Origin: Actinomadura alba
GTDB taxonomy: Bacteria > Actinomycetota > Actinomycetes > Streptosporangiales > Streptosporangiaceae
Direction of reading: 5' to 3'
Length of the DNA: 64,000 nucleotides
Assembly: GCF_014323705.1 (NCBI RefSeq)
Contig: NZ_JABVEC010000006.1
Coordinates: forward strand, 124,001-188,000
Each line of letters begins with the position of its first letter. Positions within the stretch are counted from its first letter, which is position 1. A model generated the notes under the pieces. That model was not told the origin of the DNA and made no database searches. It worked only from the letters and a program-made list of their open reading frames with translations. Below, piece by piece: positions 9,620-18,593 of the stretch. The translations under genes were made by a program, and so were the position numbers.

Positions 9620-10543
9620 TCAGAGTGCGGTTCGGAGTCGTACGACCGTGCCGGATCCGCCGGTGCGCACGTGAACGACGTCGACCAGCATGCGGGCCGC
9701 CCACAGCCCGAAGCCGCCGGCCGCCGCGGACTGCGGGGGCAGCAGGCCGAGCAGGGCGTCGTGGCCCCAGTGCCCGTGGTCGGTGACCTCGCACACCAGG
9801 GCGGCGTCCTCGGTCCACACACTGAGCTCGATCGGCGGGGCACCGTGGCGCAGTGCGTTGGTGGCGACCTCGGTGACGGCGATGAGCAGGTTGCCGAGCG
9901 CACCGTCGGCCTGCCCGTGGCGTCGTGCCCGTTCGGTGACGAAGGCCCGCAGATCATGCAGATCGTCGACGGTCGCGATGGGCAGCGACTCGACGGCACC
10001 GCGGGGCGGCGGCAGTGGCGGCCGGTCGCACTCGATGTTGAAGACGGTGGGCTCGACGAAGGCGCCGCTGTTTCGCGCGCCGCCCCGGTCGATCACCTCG
10101 GGATGGGTCCGCAGGGCGCCGGAGATGACCTCGTCGTCGAGGTGGTGCCTGTCGTAGAGGCAGATGGCCTGTGCCCCGTAATGGGCGAAGGCGATGTTGG
10201 CGACCGCCTCGTAACGATGCCACTCAACCGTCTCGACGGGGGAGCGGCCGGTCCAGACGGGCTCGGCCAGCGCACGCACCCGGCGTGGCGCCTTCGAGCG
10301 GGCGAAGTCGTCGAAGGCGGCGATCGTCCGGACCGGATGCTCGTACCACTCGGTGGCGTCGGCGAACTGCATCGACGCGGCGTCGGGGCCGAAGACGTCG
10401 CGCAGGGCCTCGATGTGGGCCAGGGGCAGGACGGCCAGGATGGCCTCGTCGGTCTCGAGACCGGCCCGCAGGAAGGGCACGGTCACGTGCAGCACGTCGT
10501 CCTGCCCGCCGTACATCAGGGCACGGTGCACGAGCCCGGTCAT
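9620..10543 (-). CDS. MEDS domain + HATPase anti-sigma-type regulator
   Basis: A 307-residue regulator. The N-terminal half (about 1-190) looks like a MEDS/DcmR-type sensory domain (LHVTVPFLRAGLETDEAILAV pattern, and the D-R-H-H-L-D segment YDRHHLDDEVI). The C-terminal part (about 195-307) is an RsbW-like GHKL ATPase: AVTEVATNALRHG is the N-box and DHGHWG with GGFGLWAARML the G-boxes. Such proteins act as switch kinases or anti-sigma factors. It starts within the stop codon of the preceding MEDS-STAS gene (4-bp overlap), so the pair is likely a partner-switching unit. Confidence 0.82.
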   Translation of the reverse strand: MTGLVHRALMYGGQDDVLHVTVPFLRAGLETDEAILAVLPLAHIEALRDVFGPDAASMQFADATEWYEHPVRTIAAFDDFARSKAPRRVRALAEPVWTGRSPVETVEWHRYEAVANIAFAHYGAQAICLYDRHHLDDEVISGALRTHPEVIDRGGARNSGAFVEPTVFNIECDRPPLPPPRGAVESLPIATVDDLHDLRAFVTERARRHGQADGALGNLLIAVTEVATNALRHGAPPIELSVWTEDAALVCEVTDHGHWGHDALLGLLPPQSAAAGGFGLWAARMLVDVVHVRTGGSGTVVRLRTAL

Positions 10544-11430
10544 GAGGACGCCCCATTGCCGTTGCGGTGGCCGTGCGAGAGGCCGGGGAAACGGTCCCAG
10601 CCCACCATCTCGATGATGTTGGCCACGTCGGGCGGCAGGTTGTCGAGGATGAGGACGCTGCCCGCCGGCATCCGCATCGCATGGCCGGCCAGGAGGTTCA
10701 GTGCCCCGAGGTCGATGAAGCGCAGCTTGGTCAGGTCGAGGTGGATCTGGCGGTTGACGGCCGTGACCGACGAGAGCGTCTCGGCGAACACCGCGTGCCG
10801 CGCCCCGTCGAGCTCCCCTTCGAGGCGCAGGCCAGGTGGTTCGAACGTGCGCGTGATGCGCAATATCCCATCATCGAATGCCGGGTTCGCTTTCACGAGG
10901 ACCTCGTGGCTGTTCCGGAGAGCGGTGAGTTGATCGGGTGTGCACCTGTGCGGATCGATCTGGCAGATCGCCATCGCCATCGTGCTGGGCGAGACCGCGG
11001 CCTCGAACCACCCCTCGCAACCGAGCAGGAGCTCGGATCCCTTTGGTTCACGCAGTGCCCAGCTCATGTCGGCCGTGATCCGCACGGCGCGGTATCCCTC
11101 GTCGAACGCTACGGCGATCTCCTGTTCGAGTGTCCGCAGCATCAGATCAGGGGCGAAGTGTCCGCGTTTGAGGCAGGCCTGTTCGTGCGGGATGAGCCTC
11201 AGCTGGCCGGCCTCGGCGAAGGGGGCGGGGTCGATGCGCCGCGTCAGCGTGTCCGGCAGTTCGCCGGGACCCGCGTCGGTGACGTAGACGACCTTCTCGT
11301 CGGTCTTGAGCGCGTCGTAGACGAAGGTACCGACCACCTGTTCACGCTCGTCGGCGCTGGCGAACGCCAGCCATGCGTGGTCGCCGGGGCGCATGTCGCC
11401 CACCGGGCGTTCAACGAGCCAGGTCACCAT
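10540..11430 (-). CDS. MEDS domain + STAS domain regulator
   Basis: About 296 residues if started at the ATG giving MVTWLVERP; an ATG four codons upstream (11442) is an alternative, and neither has a convincing ribosome binding site. The N-terminal MEDS region runs from GDHAWLAFASADEREQVV to about residue 185. The C-terminal STAS-like domain contains IHLDLTKLRFIDLGALNLL, where the Asp/Leu replaces the Ser that is phosphorylated in classical SpoIIAA antagonists (normally D-S), so it may be non-phosphorylatable. Coupled by a 4-bp overlap to the MEDS-HATPase gene: antagonist and kinase are probably made together. Confidence 0.78.
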   Translation of the reverse strand: MVTWLVERPVGDMRPGDHAWLAFASADEREQVVGTFVYDALKTDEKVVYVTDAGPGELPDTLTRRIDPAPFAEAGQLRLIPHEQACLKRGHFAPDLMLRTLEQEIAVAFDEGYRAVRITADMSWALREPKGSELLLGCEGWFEAAVSPSTMAMAICQIDPHRCTPDQLTALRNSHEVLVKANPAFDDGILRITRTFEPPGLRLEGELDGARHAVFAETLSSVTAVNRQIHLDLTKLRFIDLGALNLLAGHAMRMPAGSVLILDNLPPDVANIIEMVGWDRFPGLSHGHRNGNGASS

Positions 11431-11557
11431 GGTCCTGCCCATCGCGGTCTTGCATAGATCCCTCAGGGTACGCCGCGGCAGGAAGGTTTGGTGGCAACCC
11501 CGGCGTGAAGTGAATGGAGGGTGACAAACTCGTTTCAGCGGGGAAGTGGCACACATC

Positions 11558-11589
11558 TTGACTTTTCCTACTTCGACGGTCGATACACT
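11558..11589 (+). promoter_or_regulatory. Possible promoter for mtnD-mtnB
   Basis: TTGACT at 11558-11563 is followed by the overlapping -10 candidates GATACA (18-bp spacer) and TACACT (20-bp spacer, 11584-11589). It lies about 60 bp before the mtnD start in an AT-richer patch. The spacing is not ideal, so this is a weak call. Confidence 0.35.
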
Positions 11590-11648
11590 GACGTAGTTCC
11601 CTGCATATGGTCGGCATCGGTCCCCGGCCCCGGACGTGAGGAATCCCG

Positions 11649-12227
11649 ATGACCCTGCTCACCACCTGGCATGACGACCAACCTGGAACGTTCCTGGACC
11701 AGACGTCGGACCCGGATCGGATCGGCGCGCTGCTGGGCGAGATCGGCATCCGCTTCGAGCGCTGGGCGAGCGATGCCGTGCTCGCCCCGGACGCGGGTGA
11801 GGCCGAGGTCCTCGCCGCCTACCGTGAGCAGGTCGACAAGCTCATCGCGGATGAGGGATTCGCCACGGTCGACGTCGTTGCGCTGCGCCCGAGCGACGAC
11901 CCGGAGTGGCGGGCCAAGGCCAAGGCGGCCCGCGCGAAGTTCCTGGACGAGCACACCCACGACGATGACGACGAGGTCCGCTTCTTCGTGCACGGTGCGG
12001 GCGTCTTCTACCTGCACATCGACGGCAAGGTGCACGCGGTGCTGTGCGAGGCCGGCGACCTGCTCGGCGTGCCGAAGGGCACGACGCACTGGTTCGACAT
12101 GGGCACCGTGCCCGACTTCGCCGCGATCCGGTTCTTCCACGAGGAGGACGGCTGGATCGGCACGTTCACGGGCAGTGACATCTCGCGCCGTTTCCCCGAC
12201 TTCGACACCCTGAAGGCGCTCGTATGA
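11649..12227 (+). CDS. mtnD: Acireductone dioxygenase (methionine salvage)
   Basis: A 192-residue cupin. The metal ligands follow the ARD pattern: H-T-H with a downstream Glu in [16 protein letters not shown] (about residues 100-115) and a His in GTTHWFD (about 142). With Fe(II) the enzyme makes 2-keto-4-methylthiobutyrate, the direct methionine precursor; with Ni(II) the off-pathway product. GAGG precedes the ATG. The stop overlaps the mtnB start (ATGA), so the two are coupled. Cytosolic. Confidence 0.95.
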   Translation: MTLLTTWHDDQPGTFLDQTSDPDRIGALLGEIGIRFERWASDAVLAPDAGEAEVLAAYREQVDKLIADEGFATVDVVALRPSDDPEWRAKAKAARAKFLDEHTHDDDDEVRFFVHGAGVFYLHIDGKVHAVLCEAGDLLGVPKGTTHWFDMGTVPDFAAIRFFHEEDGWIGTFTGSDISRRFPDFDTLKALV

Positions 12228-12811
12228 CGGCGCCGGGGGAGGTCCTGGCGGCGGAGTCCGCACGCTTCGCCTCCTTCGGCTGGATGCACGGCACCTCGGG
12301 CAACCTTTCGATGGTGGTGGCACGCGACCCTCTGCGTCTGGCCGTGACCGCAAGTGGTCTCGACAAGGGTTCACTCACCGGCTCTGACGTGGTCGTGGTG
12401 GCCGAGGACGGCTCGGCGGTGGACGACTCCGGCCGGCGGCCCTCCGCCGAGGCGGCGCTGCACGCGCGGGTGGCCCGGCTGACCGGAGCGGGTGCGGTCG
12501 TGCACGTGCACACCGTCGACGCGGTCGTGGCCGGCCGCCGCTGGCCGGCCGGGATCAAGTTCGAGGGCCTGGAGATGCTCAAGGGCATCGGCGTCCCGGC
12601 CGAGGGCGTACAGGTGACGCTGCCGGTCATCGCCAACAGTCAGGACATGGGCGTACTCGGGGACCGCCTCGAGGCCGCCATGGACCCGCGGGTCCCGGCG
12701 GTCGTCGTCGCCGACCACGGGTTGTACGCGTGGGGCGACGACGCGATGCGAGCGCGCCACCACACCGAAGTGGTGCAGTGGCTGCTCGAGTTCAGTGTCC
12801 GGCTGGCGTAG
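12224..12811 (+). CDS. mtnB: Methylthioribulose-1-phosphate dehydratase
   Basis: A 195-residue class II aldolase-fold protein. GTSGNLS near residue 25 is the phosphate-binding loop; the zinc ligands are H-V-H in [10 protein letters not shown] (about 93-95) plus the His of ARHHTEV near the C-terminus; EGLEMLKGI carries the expected acidic residue. It dehydrates methylthioribulose 1-phosphate ahead of MtnC and MtnD. Its last 20 bp overlap the 3' end of mtnA on the other strand. Confidence 0.93.
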   Translation: MTAPGEVLAAESARFASFGWMHGTSGNLSMVVARDPLRLAVTASGLDKGSLTGSDVVVVAEDGSAVDDSGRRPSAEAALHARVARLTGAGAVVHVHTVDAVVAGRRWPAGIKFEGLEMLKGIGVPAEGVQVTLPVIANSQDMGVLGDRLEAAMDPRVPAVVVADHGLYAWGDDAMRARHHTEVVQWLLEFSVRLA

Positions 12812-13808
12812 TCACGCCGGCCTCGGTGACGAGCGCGCTCACCAGCCGGGCGGGCGTCACGTCGAAGGCGGGGTTGTGAGCACGCGAGGCGGCGGGCGCC
12901 ACGCGCAGCCCGGCCACGGTGAGGATCTCCTCCTCGGCGCGCTCCTCGATGTGAATGTCGTCACCACGGGCGGTGCCGGGGTCGAGCGTCGTGGTCGGGG
13001 CCGCCACGACGAAGGGGATGCCGGCGTCGGCGCAGGCCAGCGCCACCCCGACGGAGCCGATCTTGTTCGCGACGTCGCCGTTGGCGGCGACCCGGTCGGC
13101 GCCGATCACCGCGACGTCGGCCAGCCCGCGCAGGATGGTGCCCGCGGCGGCGCCGTCGGCCTGCACGTAGTGCTCGATGCCCTCGTGCGCGAGCTCCCAG
13201 GCGGTCAGCCGGGAACCCTGCAGCAACGGCCGCGTCTCGTCGACATAGACCCTGTCGAGCACGCCGCGCGCGTGCAGTTCCCGTACGATCCCGAGCGCCG
13301 TGCCCCAGCCGGCGGTCGCGAGCGCCCCGGTGTTGCAGTGCGTCAGCACTCGCAGCGGCCGCCGCTCGACCCGCGCGAGGATCCAGTCGGCGCCGTACGC
13401 CCCGATCGCGCGGTTGGCGGCCAGGTCCTCGGCCACGACCCGGTCGGCCTCGGCCAGCACCGCCTCGACGCCCCCGCTCACGTGCGGCAGGACGCGGTCG
13501 ACCCCGCCCGCCAGGTTGACGGCGGTCGGCCTGGCCTCGCGGACACGCGCGATGGCGGCGGTCGCGGTCGCCTCGTCCCAGCCCTCGCGCACCCCTTGGA
13601 GCAGGGCGATGGCGACGCCGTAGGCCCCGGCCGCGCCGAGCGCGGGGGCGCCGCGTACTGTCAGGGTCGTGATGGCGGCCACGAGCCCGTCCACGTCTTC
13701 GACGTCGAGATACTCCAGACGCGCGGGCAGCACGGTTTGGTCGATCAGCCGTAGTGCGGTGCCGGTCCAGGCGACCGCTCGCAAGTCGTCCGTCACATGA
13801 GGGTCCAT
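12792..13808 (-). CDS. mtnA: Methylthioribose-1-phosphate isomerase
   Basis: A 338-residue eIF2B-like isomerase converting methylthioribose 1-phosphate to methylthioribulose 1-phosphate. The catalytic Cys is in THCNTGALATAGWGTALG (about residue 160) and the catalytic Asp in IGADRVAANGDVANKIG (about 240). TVRGAPALGAAGAYG is the N-terminal family motif. It is transcribed against mtnD-mtnB with a 20-bp tail-to-tail overlap, and its start faces the importer operon, so the gene sits between two blocks of its own pathway. Confidence 0.95.
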   Translation of the reverse strand: MDPHVTDDLRAVAWTGTALRLIDQTVLPARLEYLDVEDVDGLVAAITTLTVRGAPALGAAGAYGVAIALLQGVREGWDEATATAAIARVREARPTAVNLAGGVDRVLPHVSGGVEAVLAEADRVVAEDLAANRAIGAYGADWILARVERRPLRVLTHCNTGALATAGWGTALGIVRELHARGVLDRVYVDETRPLLQGSRLTAWELAHEGIEHYVQADGAAAGTILRGLADVAVIGADRVAANGDVANKIGSVGVALACADAGIPFVVAAPTTTLDPGTARGDDIHIEERAEEEILTVAGLRVAPAASRAHNPAFDVTPARLVSALVTEAGVTTPAGH

Positions 13809-13830
13809 GGCCAGTCAAGTTAGCAGTCAG

Positions 13831-13855
13831 GACACTGGTTCCTTCAAACAGTGTC
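13831..13855. promoter_or_regulatory. Inverted repeat in the mtnA / importer divergent region
   Basis: GACACTG (13831-13837) and CAGTGTC (13849-13855) are perfect arms around 11 nt, 23 bp upstream of the mtnA start and 102 bp upstream of the lipoprotein gene. Placement between divergent genes suits an operator for both. Confidence 0.4.
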
Positions 13856-13957
13856 ATATCACGTTAAATAGGGCAGTACGATCACCATCGTTCGACCCAA
13901 ATCCATTTTCGGCTCCCCCTCCCCGCTCGCGAGCCGCAGCACAGAAGAGGCTGCTCT

Positions 13958-15001
13958 ATGTCCTCGTCCCCCCGACGTCTTCGTTCCCTGGTCACGCTCG
14001 CGGTGGGCCTCGGCGTGCTCGCGACCGGCTGTAACGCCTCCGCCACCAAGGAGCCCGCCGCCGACGCGCCTGGCAGGTCTTTCGTACTGATCACCCCGAA
14101 CCCGGTGGGCACCAACCCCTTCCTGAAGCTTTCGGTCCAGGGCATCGAGGCGGCCGGCATCGAGCAGGGCGGCTCGACCAAGGTGCTGCAGAGCAACGAC
14201 CCCACCACCATCACCCAGAACGTGACCGCGGCGACCCAGCAGAAGCCGGACGTGATCGTCGCCGTCGGCTTCCAGTTCAACGACGCTTTCGCCCAGGCGG
14301 CCGAGCGCAACCCGCGGCAGCAGTTCGTGCTCGTCGACTCCTGCACCACGAAGCTGTACCGCAACGTCACCTGCGCGGTGTTCCGGGAGCACGAGGGCAT
14401 CTTCCTCGCCGGCGCCGAGGCAGGGCTGCTCACGAAGAGCAACAAGGTGGGTGCCGTCGTGGCGCTCGACACCCCGCAGTTCCACCGGTTCTCCGACCCC
14501 TTCGGCGAGGGGGCCAAGAAGGTCAACCCGGAGATCACCTTCACCGACCTGTTCGTCGGCGGGCAGAACCCGTTCGCCGACCCGGCCCGGGCGAAGGAGC
14601 AGGCCAACGCGCTGACCGCCAAGGGCGTCGACGTGGTGATGGGAGCCGCCGCGGCGGGCAACCCCGGGATCTTCGACGCGGCAAAGGGCGGTAAGTTCAC
14701 CGCCTGGGGGGTCGACACCAACCAGTGCCCGTCCGCGCCCGGGGTGGTCGTCGACAACGTCGTCAAGCGCACCGACGTGGTGATCCGTAACACGATCGAC
14801 GGCGTGCTGAAGGGCAAGATGGGCCTGACCAGGTCCTTCGGCCTGGCCGAGGACGGCGTGGCGCTGACCGGCCTGCTCGGCGACGTCGCGAACTCAAAGT
14901 GCCTCATCGCCAAGAGCCCCTCAGTGATCACCAAGGTCCAAGAACTCCGGCAGCAGATCGTCACTGGCACGCTGAAGATCGATGACCCTGCCGCCAAGTG
15001 A
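13958..15001 (+). CDS. BMP-family nucleoside-binding lipoprotein
   Basis: A 347-residue exported lipoprotein. A basic n-region and hydrophobic core end in the lipobox LATGC with Cys25 as the lipidated residue. The mature part is a BMP/PnrA-like periplasmic-binding fold (VGTNPFLKLSVQGIEAAG, then VGFQFNDAFAQAAERNP and AGAEAGLLTKSNKVGAV), the family that binds purine nucleosides or their analogues outside the membrane. It starts the importer operon: ATPase, two permeases, phosphorylase and deaminase follow with overlaps or short gaps. The ligand may be methylthioadenosine given the neighbours, but a general nucleoside is equally possible. Confidence 0.88.
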   Translation: MSSSPRRLRSLVTLAVGLGVLATGCNASATKEPAADAPGRSFVLITPNPVGTNPFLKLSVQGIEAAGIEQGGSTKVLQSNDPTTITQNVTAATQQKPDVIVAVGFQFNDAFAQAAERNPRQQFVLVDSCTTKLYRNVTCAVFREHEGIFLAGAEAGLLTKSNKVGAVVALDTPQFHRFSDPFGEGAKKVNPEITFTDLFVGGQNPFADPARAKEQANALTAKGVDVVMGAAAAGNPGIFDAAKGGKFTAWGVDTNQCPSAPGVVVDNVVKRTDVVIRNTIDGVLKGKMGLTRSFGLAEDGVALTGLLGDVANSKCLIAKSPSVITKVQELRQQIVTGTLKIDDPAAK

Positions 15002-16589
15002 CGACGGCGCCCGTGGTGAAGGCGCGCGGGTCGCGGCGAAGACGCCGCGGCCCGGCGCCGGGACGGGCGCGAGCGCGTCGGCGGAAGTCGAGATGCGGGG
15101 CATCGTCAAGCACTTCCCCGGTGTGCGGGCCAACGACGGCATCGACCTGACCGTCGCCCCCGGCGAGATCCACGCGCTGATGGGGGAGAACGGTGCGGGC
15201 AAGTCGACCCTCATGTCGATCCTGTACGGCATGCAGCGCCCGGACGCCGGAACGATCCTGATCGGCGGGCGCGAGGTGTCCTTCACCTCGCCGACCCAGG
15301 CCATCGCCGCCGGCCTCGGCATGGTGCACCAGGGCTTCAAGCTGTTCCCGAGCCTGTCGGTCACCGACAACGTCGTGTACGGGCGGGAGCCGCGCCGCCG
15401 CGGCCTGATCGACCGGGCCGCCGCCCGCCGCAAGGTCGCGGAGCTGAGCGAGCGGTTCGGGCTCGGCGTCGACCCCGGCGCCCCCGTGGCCGAGCTGCCG
15501 GTCGGGGTGCGGCAGCGCGTCGAGATCCTCAAGCTGCTCTACCGCGACGCGCGGGTGCTCATCCTCGACGAGCCGACCGCCGTGCTCACCCCCGCCGAGA
15601 CCGGTGCCCTGTTCGATGTCCTCCGCGGGCTGGCGGCGCACGACCGGACGGTGCTGATCGTCACCCACAAGCTGCGCGAGGTCATGGCGCTCAGCGACAA
15701 CGTCACAGTGCTGCGCGACGGCCGGGTGGCGGCGCGGCTGCGCACCGCCGCGACGACGCCCGCCGAGATCGCCGAGGCCATGACGGGCCGGGCGATCGAG
15801 CTCGACCGGCGCTACCCGGCCGGCGCGATCGGTGGGCCGGTCCTCGAGGTCACCGGCCTCACGGTGCGCGGAGAGGGCCGCCCCCTGGTCGACCGGGTCT
15901 CGTGCACCGTACGGGCCGGTGAGGTCGTCGGCATCGCGGGCGTGGCCGGGAACGGGCAGACCGAGCTCATCGAGGCGCTGGTGGGCCTGCGACCACCGGA
16001 CGGCGGCCGGGTCACGGTCGACGGGCGGGACGTCACCGACGCACCGGTGGCCGCCCGCCGCGCCGCCGGGCTCGCGTACGTCCCCGAGGACCGCGCGGAG
16101 GTCGGCTCGGCCCCTGATGCCTCGATCGGTGACAACCTCGCCATGGGCTTTCACCGCGCCGAGCCGCTGACCGTCCGCGGACTACTGCGCCCCGCCGCCG
16201 TGCGAGCTCACGCCCGCCGGCTGATCGGCGAGTTCGGCGTCAAGGCGGGCGACCCGGCCGACCCAGTGAGCACGCTGTCCGGCGGCAACCACCAGAAGGT
16301 GATCCTCGGCCGGGAGATGGCCCATGACGCCCGCCTGCTCGTCGTCGAGCAGCCGACGCGGGGTGTCGACATCGGATCCATCCAGAACATCCACGCCCGG
16401 CTCATCGGCTACCGCGACGCGGGCCACGCCATCCTGCTCGTCTCCGCAGAGCTCAGCGAGATCATCGGGCTGTCCGACCGGATCCTCGTGATGTCGGAGG
16501 GCCGGATCGCGACCGAACTTGACCGCGGCGAGGCGGACGAGAGACGCCTCGGCCTGGCCATGGCCGGAGCAGCGGAAGGACCCGCCTGA
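14982..16589 (+). CDS. Nucleoside ABC importer, double ATPase subunit
   Basis: A 535-residue protein with two ATPase domains. The first has Walker A GENGAGKST (about 68-76), a diverged signature (VGVRQR) and Walker B LILDEPTA; the second has a degenerate Walker A (GVAGNGQTE), LSGGNHQKV as signature and VVEQPTRG in place of a standard Walker B, the usual pattern for the RbsA/YufO-type import ATPases. The ATG overlaps the lipoprotein gene by 20 bp; Met38 is a possible later start. It drives the two downstream permeases. Confidence 0.92.
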   Translation: MTLPPSDDGARGEGARVAAKTPRPGAGTGASASAEVEMRGIVKHFPGVRANDGIDLTVAPGEIHALMGENGAGKSTLMSILYGMQRPDAGTILIGGREVSFTSPTQAIAAGLGMVHQGFKLFPSLSVTDNVVYGREPRRRGLIDRAAARRKVAELSERFGLGVDPGAPVAELPVGVRQRVEILKLLYRDARVLILDEPTAVLTPAETGALFDVLRGLAAHDRTVLIVTHKLREVMALSDNVTVLRDGRVAARLRTAATTPAEIAEAMTGRAIELDRRYPAGAIGGPVLEVTGLTVRGEGRPLVDRVSCTVRAGEVVGIAGVAGNGQTELIEALVGLRPPDGGRVTVDGRDVTDAPVAARRAAGLAYVPEDRAEVGSAPDASIGDNLAMGFHRAEPLTVRGLLRPAAVRAHARRLIGEFGVKAGDPADPVSTLSGGNHQKVILGREMAHDARLLVVEQPTRGVDIGSIQNIHARLIGYRDAGHAILLVSAELSEIIGLSDRILVMSEGRIATELDRGEADERRLGLAMAGAAEGPA

Positions 16590-17620
16590 TGCCTCGCGCC
16601 ATTCGCGGCGTGCTGTTCTCGCCGATCGTCTTCGCCCTCGTGACCGCGCTCGCCATCGGGGCGGTCATGCTCGCCGTCACCGGGGCCAACCCGCTCACCG
16701 CGTACCAGGCGATCGTCACGGGGGCGCTGGGGGCGGACGGCATCGGCAACTCGCTCACCCAGGCCGTGCCCGTCACGGGGATGGCGCTGGCGCTGGCGAT
16801 CCCGCTGCGTGCCGGACTGGTCAACCTGGGCGGCGACGGGCAGCTGGTGCTCGGCGGCATCACGGCCGCCGCCGTCGGGCTCGCCAGCCCGCTGCCCGGC
16901 CCGCTCACCCTCGTCCTCGCCATCCTCGCCGGGATGGCGGCGGGCGCCCTCTACGCGGCGCTCGCCGCCGTATGCGAAAACCGCTTCGGCGTCCCGCTGC
17001 TGGTCAGCAGCCTGCTCCTGAGCTACCCGGCCATGTCGGCGGCGTCGTACCTGGCGCGCTTCCCGCTCAAGGAGGAGGGGTCCAGCCTGCCGCAGACCCG
17101 GCAGCTCCCGGACGGGGTGCATCTGCCGTCGCTCGGGTCGGGCACGCTGAACGCGGGACTGTTCCTGGTGGCCGCGGTCGTCATCGCGTACGCCGTCATC
17201 GACGCCCGCACCCCGACCGGCTTCGAGATCCGGATGACCGGCCGCAACGCCCGGTTCGCCACCTACGCCGGAGTGGACCGCCCCCGGCTCACGCTCCGGC
17301 TGATGGCCGTCTCCGGCGCCGTCGCGGGCCTGGTCGGGTCGATCGGGGTACTGAGCTTTCCGTACCGGTTCATCGACGGCGCGCTGATCACCCCGAACTA
17401 CACGTGGACCGGCTTGCTCGCCGCGCTGCTCGCCGGAGCGGCACCCCTGGGCACGCTCGCCGCGGCGGTGTTCTTCGCGGCCATGACGACCGGCGGCGCC
17501 GGGATGGAGCGCGTCACCGAGGTGCCGCGCGAGATCACCACGGTGCTGCAGGCGTTGATCATCGTCTTTCTCGCCGTCCGGACCGGGATCTTCCGGCGGC
17601 AACCCCGAGGTGACAGCTGA
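16589..17620 (+). CDS. Nucleoside ABC importer permease 1
   Basis: A 343-residue integral membrane protein with about eight to ten hydrophobic segments, of the BPD_transp_2 type used by BMP-linked importers. The segment NLGGDGQLVLGGITAAAVG and the C-terminal YTWTGLLAALLAGAAPLG are typical of the YufP-like subunit. The ATG shares a base with the ATPase stop (TGATG) and its own stop overlaps the next permease, so translation is coupled through the operon. Confidence 0.9.
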   Translation: MPRAIRGVLFSPIVFALVTALAIGAVMLAVTGANPLTAYQAIVTGALGADGIGNSLTQAVPVTGMALALAIPLRAGLVNLGGDGQLVLGGITAAAVGLASPLPGPLTLVLAILAGMAAGALYAALAAVCENRFGVPLLVSSLLLSYPAMSAASYLARFPLKEEGSSLPQTRQLPDGVHLPSLGSGTLNAGLFLVAAVVIAYAVIDARTPTGFEIRMTGRNARFATYAGVDRPRLTLRLMAVSGAVAGLVGSIGVLSFPYRFIDGALITPNYTWTGLLAALLAGAAPLGTLAAAVFFAAMTTGGAGMERVTEVPREITTVLQALIIVFLAVRTGIFRRQPRGDS

Positions 17621-18561
17621 TGCCCATCGACGCCGAACTGCTCGCCTCGGCCCTGCGGGCGTTGACGCCGATCCTGCTCGCCGCGCTCGGCGGTGCTCTG
17701 TGCCAGCGGGCCGGCGTGTTCAACATCTCGCTCGAGGGGATGATGCTGGTCGGCTGCTTCAGCGCGGTCACCGGCAGCTGGTTCACCGGCAGCGCCTGGC
17801 TCGGGGTGCTGGTGGCGGTCGCCGCGACGACGGCCTTCTCCCTCGTGCTCGCGGTCGGGTCGGTGTCGCTGAAGGCGGACGCGATCGTCCTCGGGGTCGC
17901 CATGAACCTGCTGGCGGTGGGCTTGACCGCCTTCCTGCTGCGCACCGTCTTCGGGGTGCAGGGCGCGTTCAGCGACCCGGAGCTGAAGGGCCTCGGCGCG
18001 GTCGGCCTACCCGGGCTCGACGACGTGCCGTACGTCGGTGATGTGCTCGGCGGGCAGTCGCCGCTGGTCTACCTCTCCTGGGTGGCCGTCGCGGTCGCCG
18101 CGGTCTTCCTGTCCAGGCACGCATGGGGCCTGCGGCTGCGCGGCGTGGGCGAACGGCCCGACGCGGCGCTCAGCCTCGGGGTCAGCGTCACCAAGTACCA
18201 GTACGCCGCGGTGCTCGCCAGCGGCACGCTGTGCGGGCTCGCCGGCGCCCAGCTCGCGCTCGGCAACGTGACGCTGTTCTCCGAGAACATGACCTCTGGC
18301 CGGGGCTGGATCGCCGTCGTCGCGGTCATGCTGGGCCGGGCCGCCCCCGTGGGCGTGCTGCTCGCGGCGCTGCTGTTCGGCATCGTCGAGGCGCTGGGCT
18401 TCCGGCTGCAGGGCCAGGGCCTGCCGCAGCAGGCGGCCGACGCGGCGCCGTACCTCGTGACGCTCGTCGCCCTCTTCCTGTCCACCGCGCGGCGCCGCGC
18501 CCGTCGCGCCTCGGCCCCCGCCGACGAGCACGCGGCGCCACAGCCCGCCTCGCTCGGCTGA
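17620..18561 (+). CDS. Nucleoside ABC importer permease 2
   Basis: A 313-residue membrane protein with about eight hydrophobic segments. RAGVFNISLEGMMLVG near the N-terminus and the central GLRLRGVGERPDAALSLGV (loop contacting the ATPase) match the YufQ-like partner permease. It starts within the stop codon of permease 1. The C-terminal tail is short, basic and cytosolic. Confidence 0.9.
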   Translation: MPIDAELLASALRALTPILLAALGGALCQRAGVFNISLEGMMLVGCFSAVTGSWFTGSAWLGVLVAVAATTAFSLVLAVGSVSLKADAIVLGVAMNLLAVGLTAFLLRTVFGVQGAFSDPELKGLGAVGLPGLDDVPYVGDVLGGQSPLVYLSWVAVAVAAVFLSRHAWGLRLRGVGERPDAALSLGVSVTKYQYAAVLASGTLCGLAGAQLALGNVTLFSENMTSGRGWIAVVAVMLGRAAPVGVLLAALLFGIVEALGFRLQGQGLPQQAADAAPYLVTLVALFLSTARRRARRASAPADEHAAPQPASLG

Positions 18562-18593
18562 GCCCCGCCCGGCCCGGCCCCGGAAAGGTGTCC

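Noticed and set aside
11590..11648. SAM-type riboswitch before mtnD
   Set aside because: The leader after the candidate promoter is only about 60 nt and shows no matching stems; too short for known SAM aptamers.
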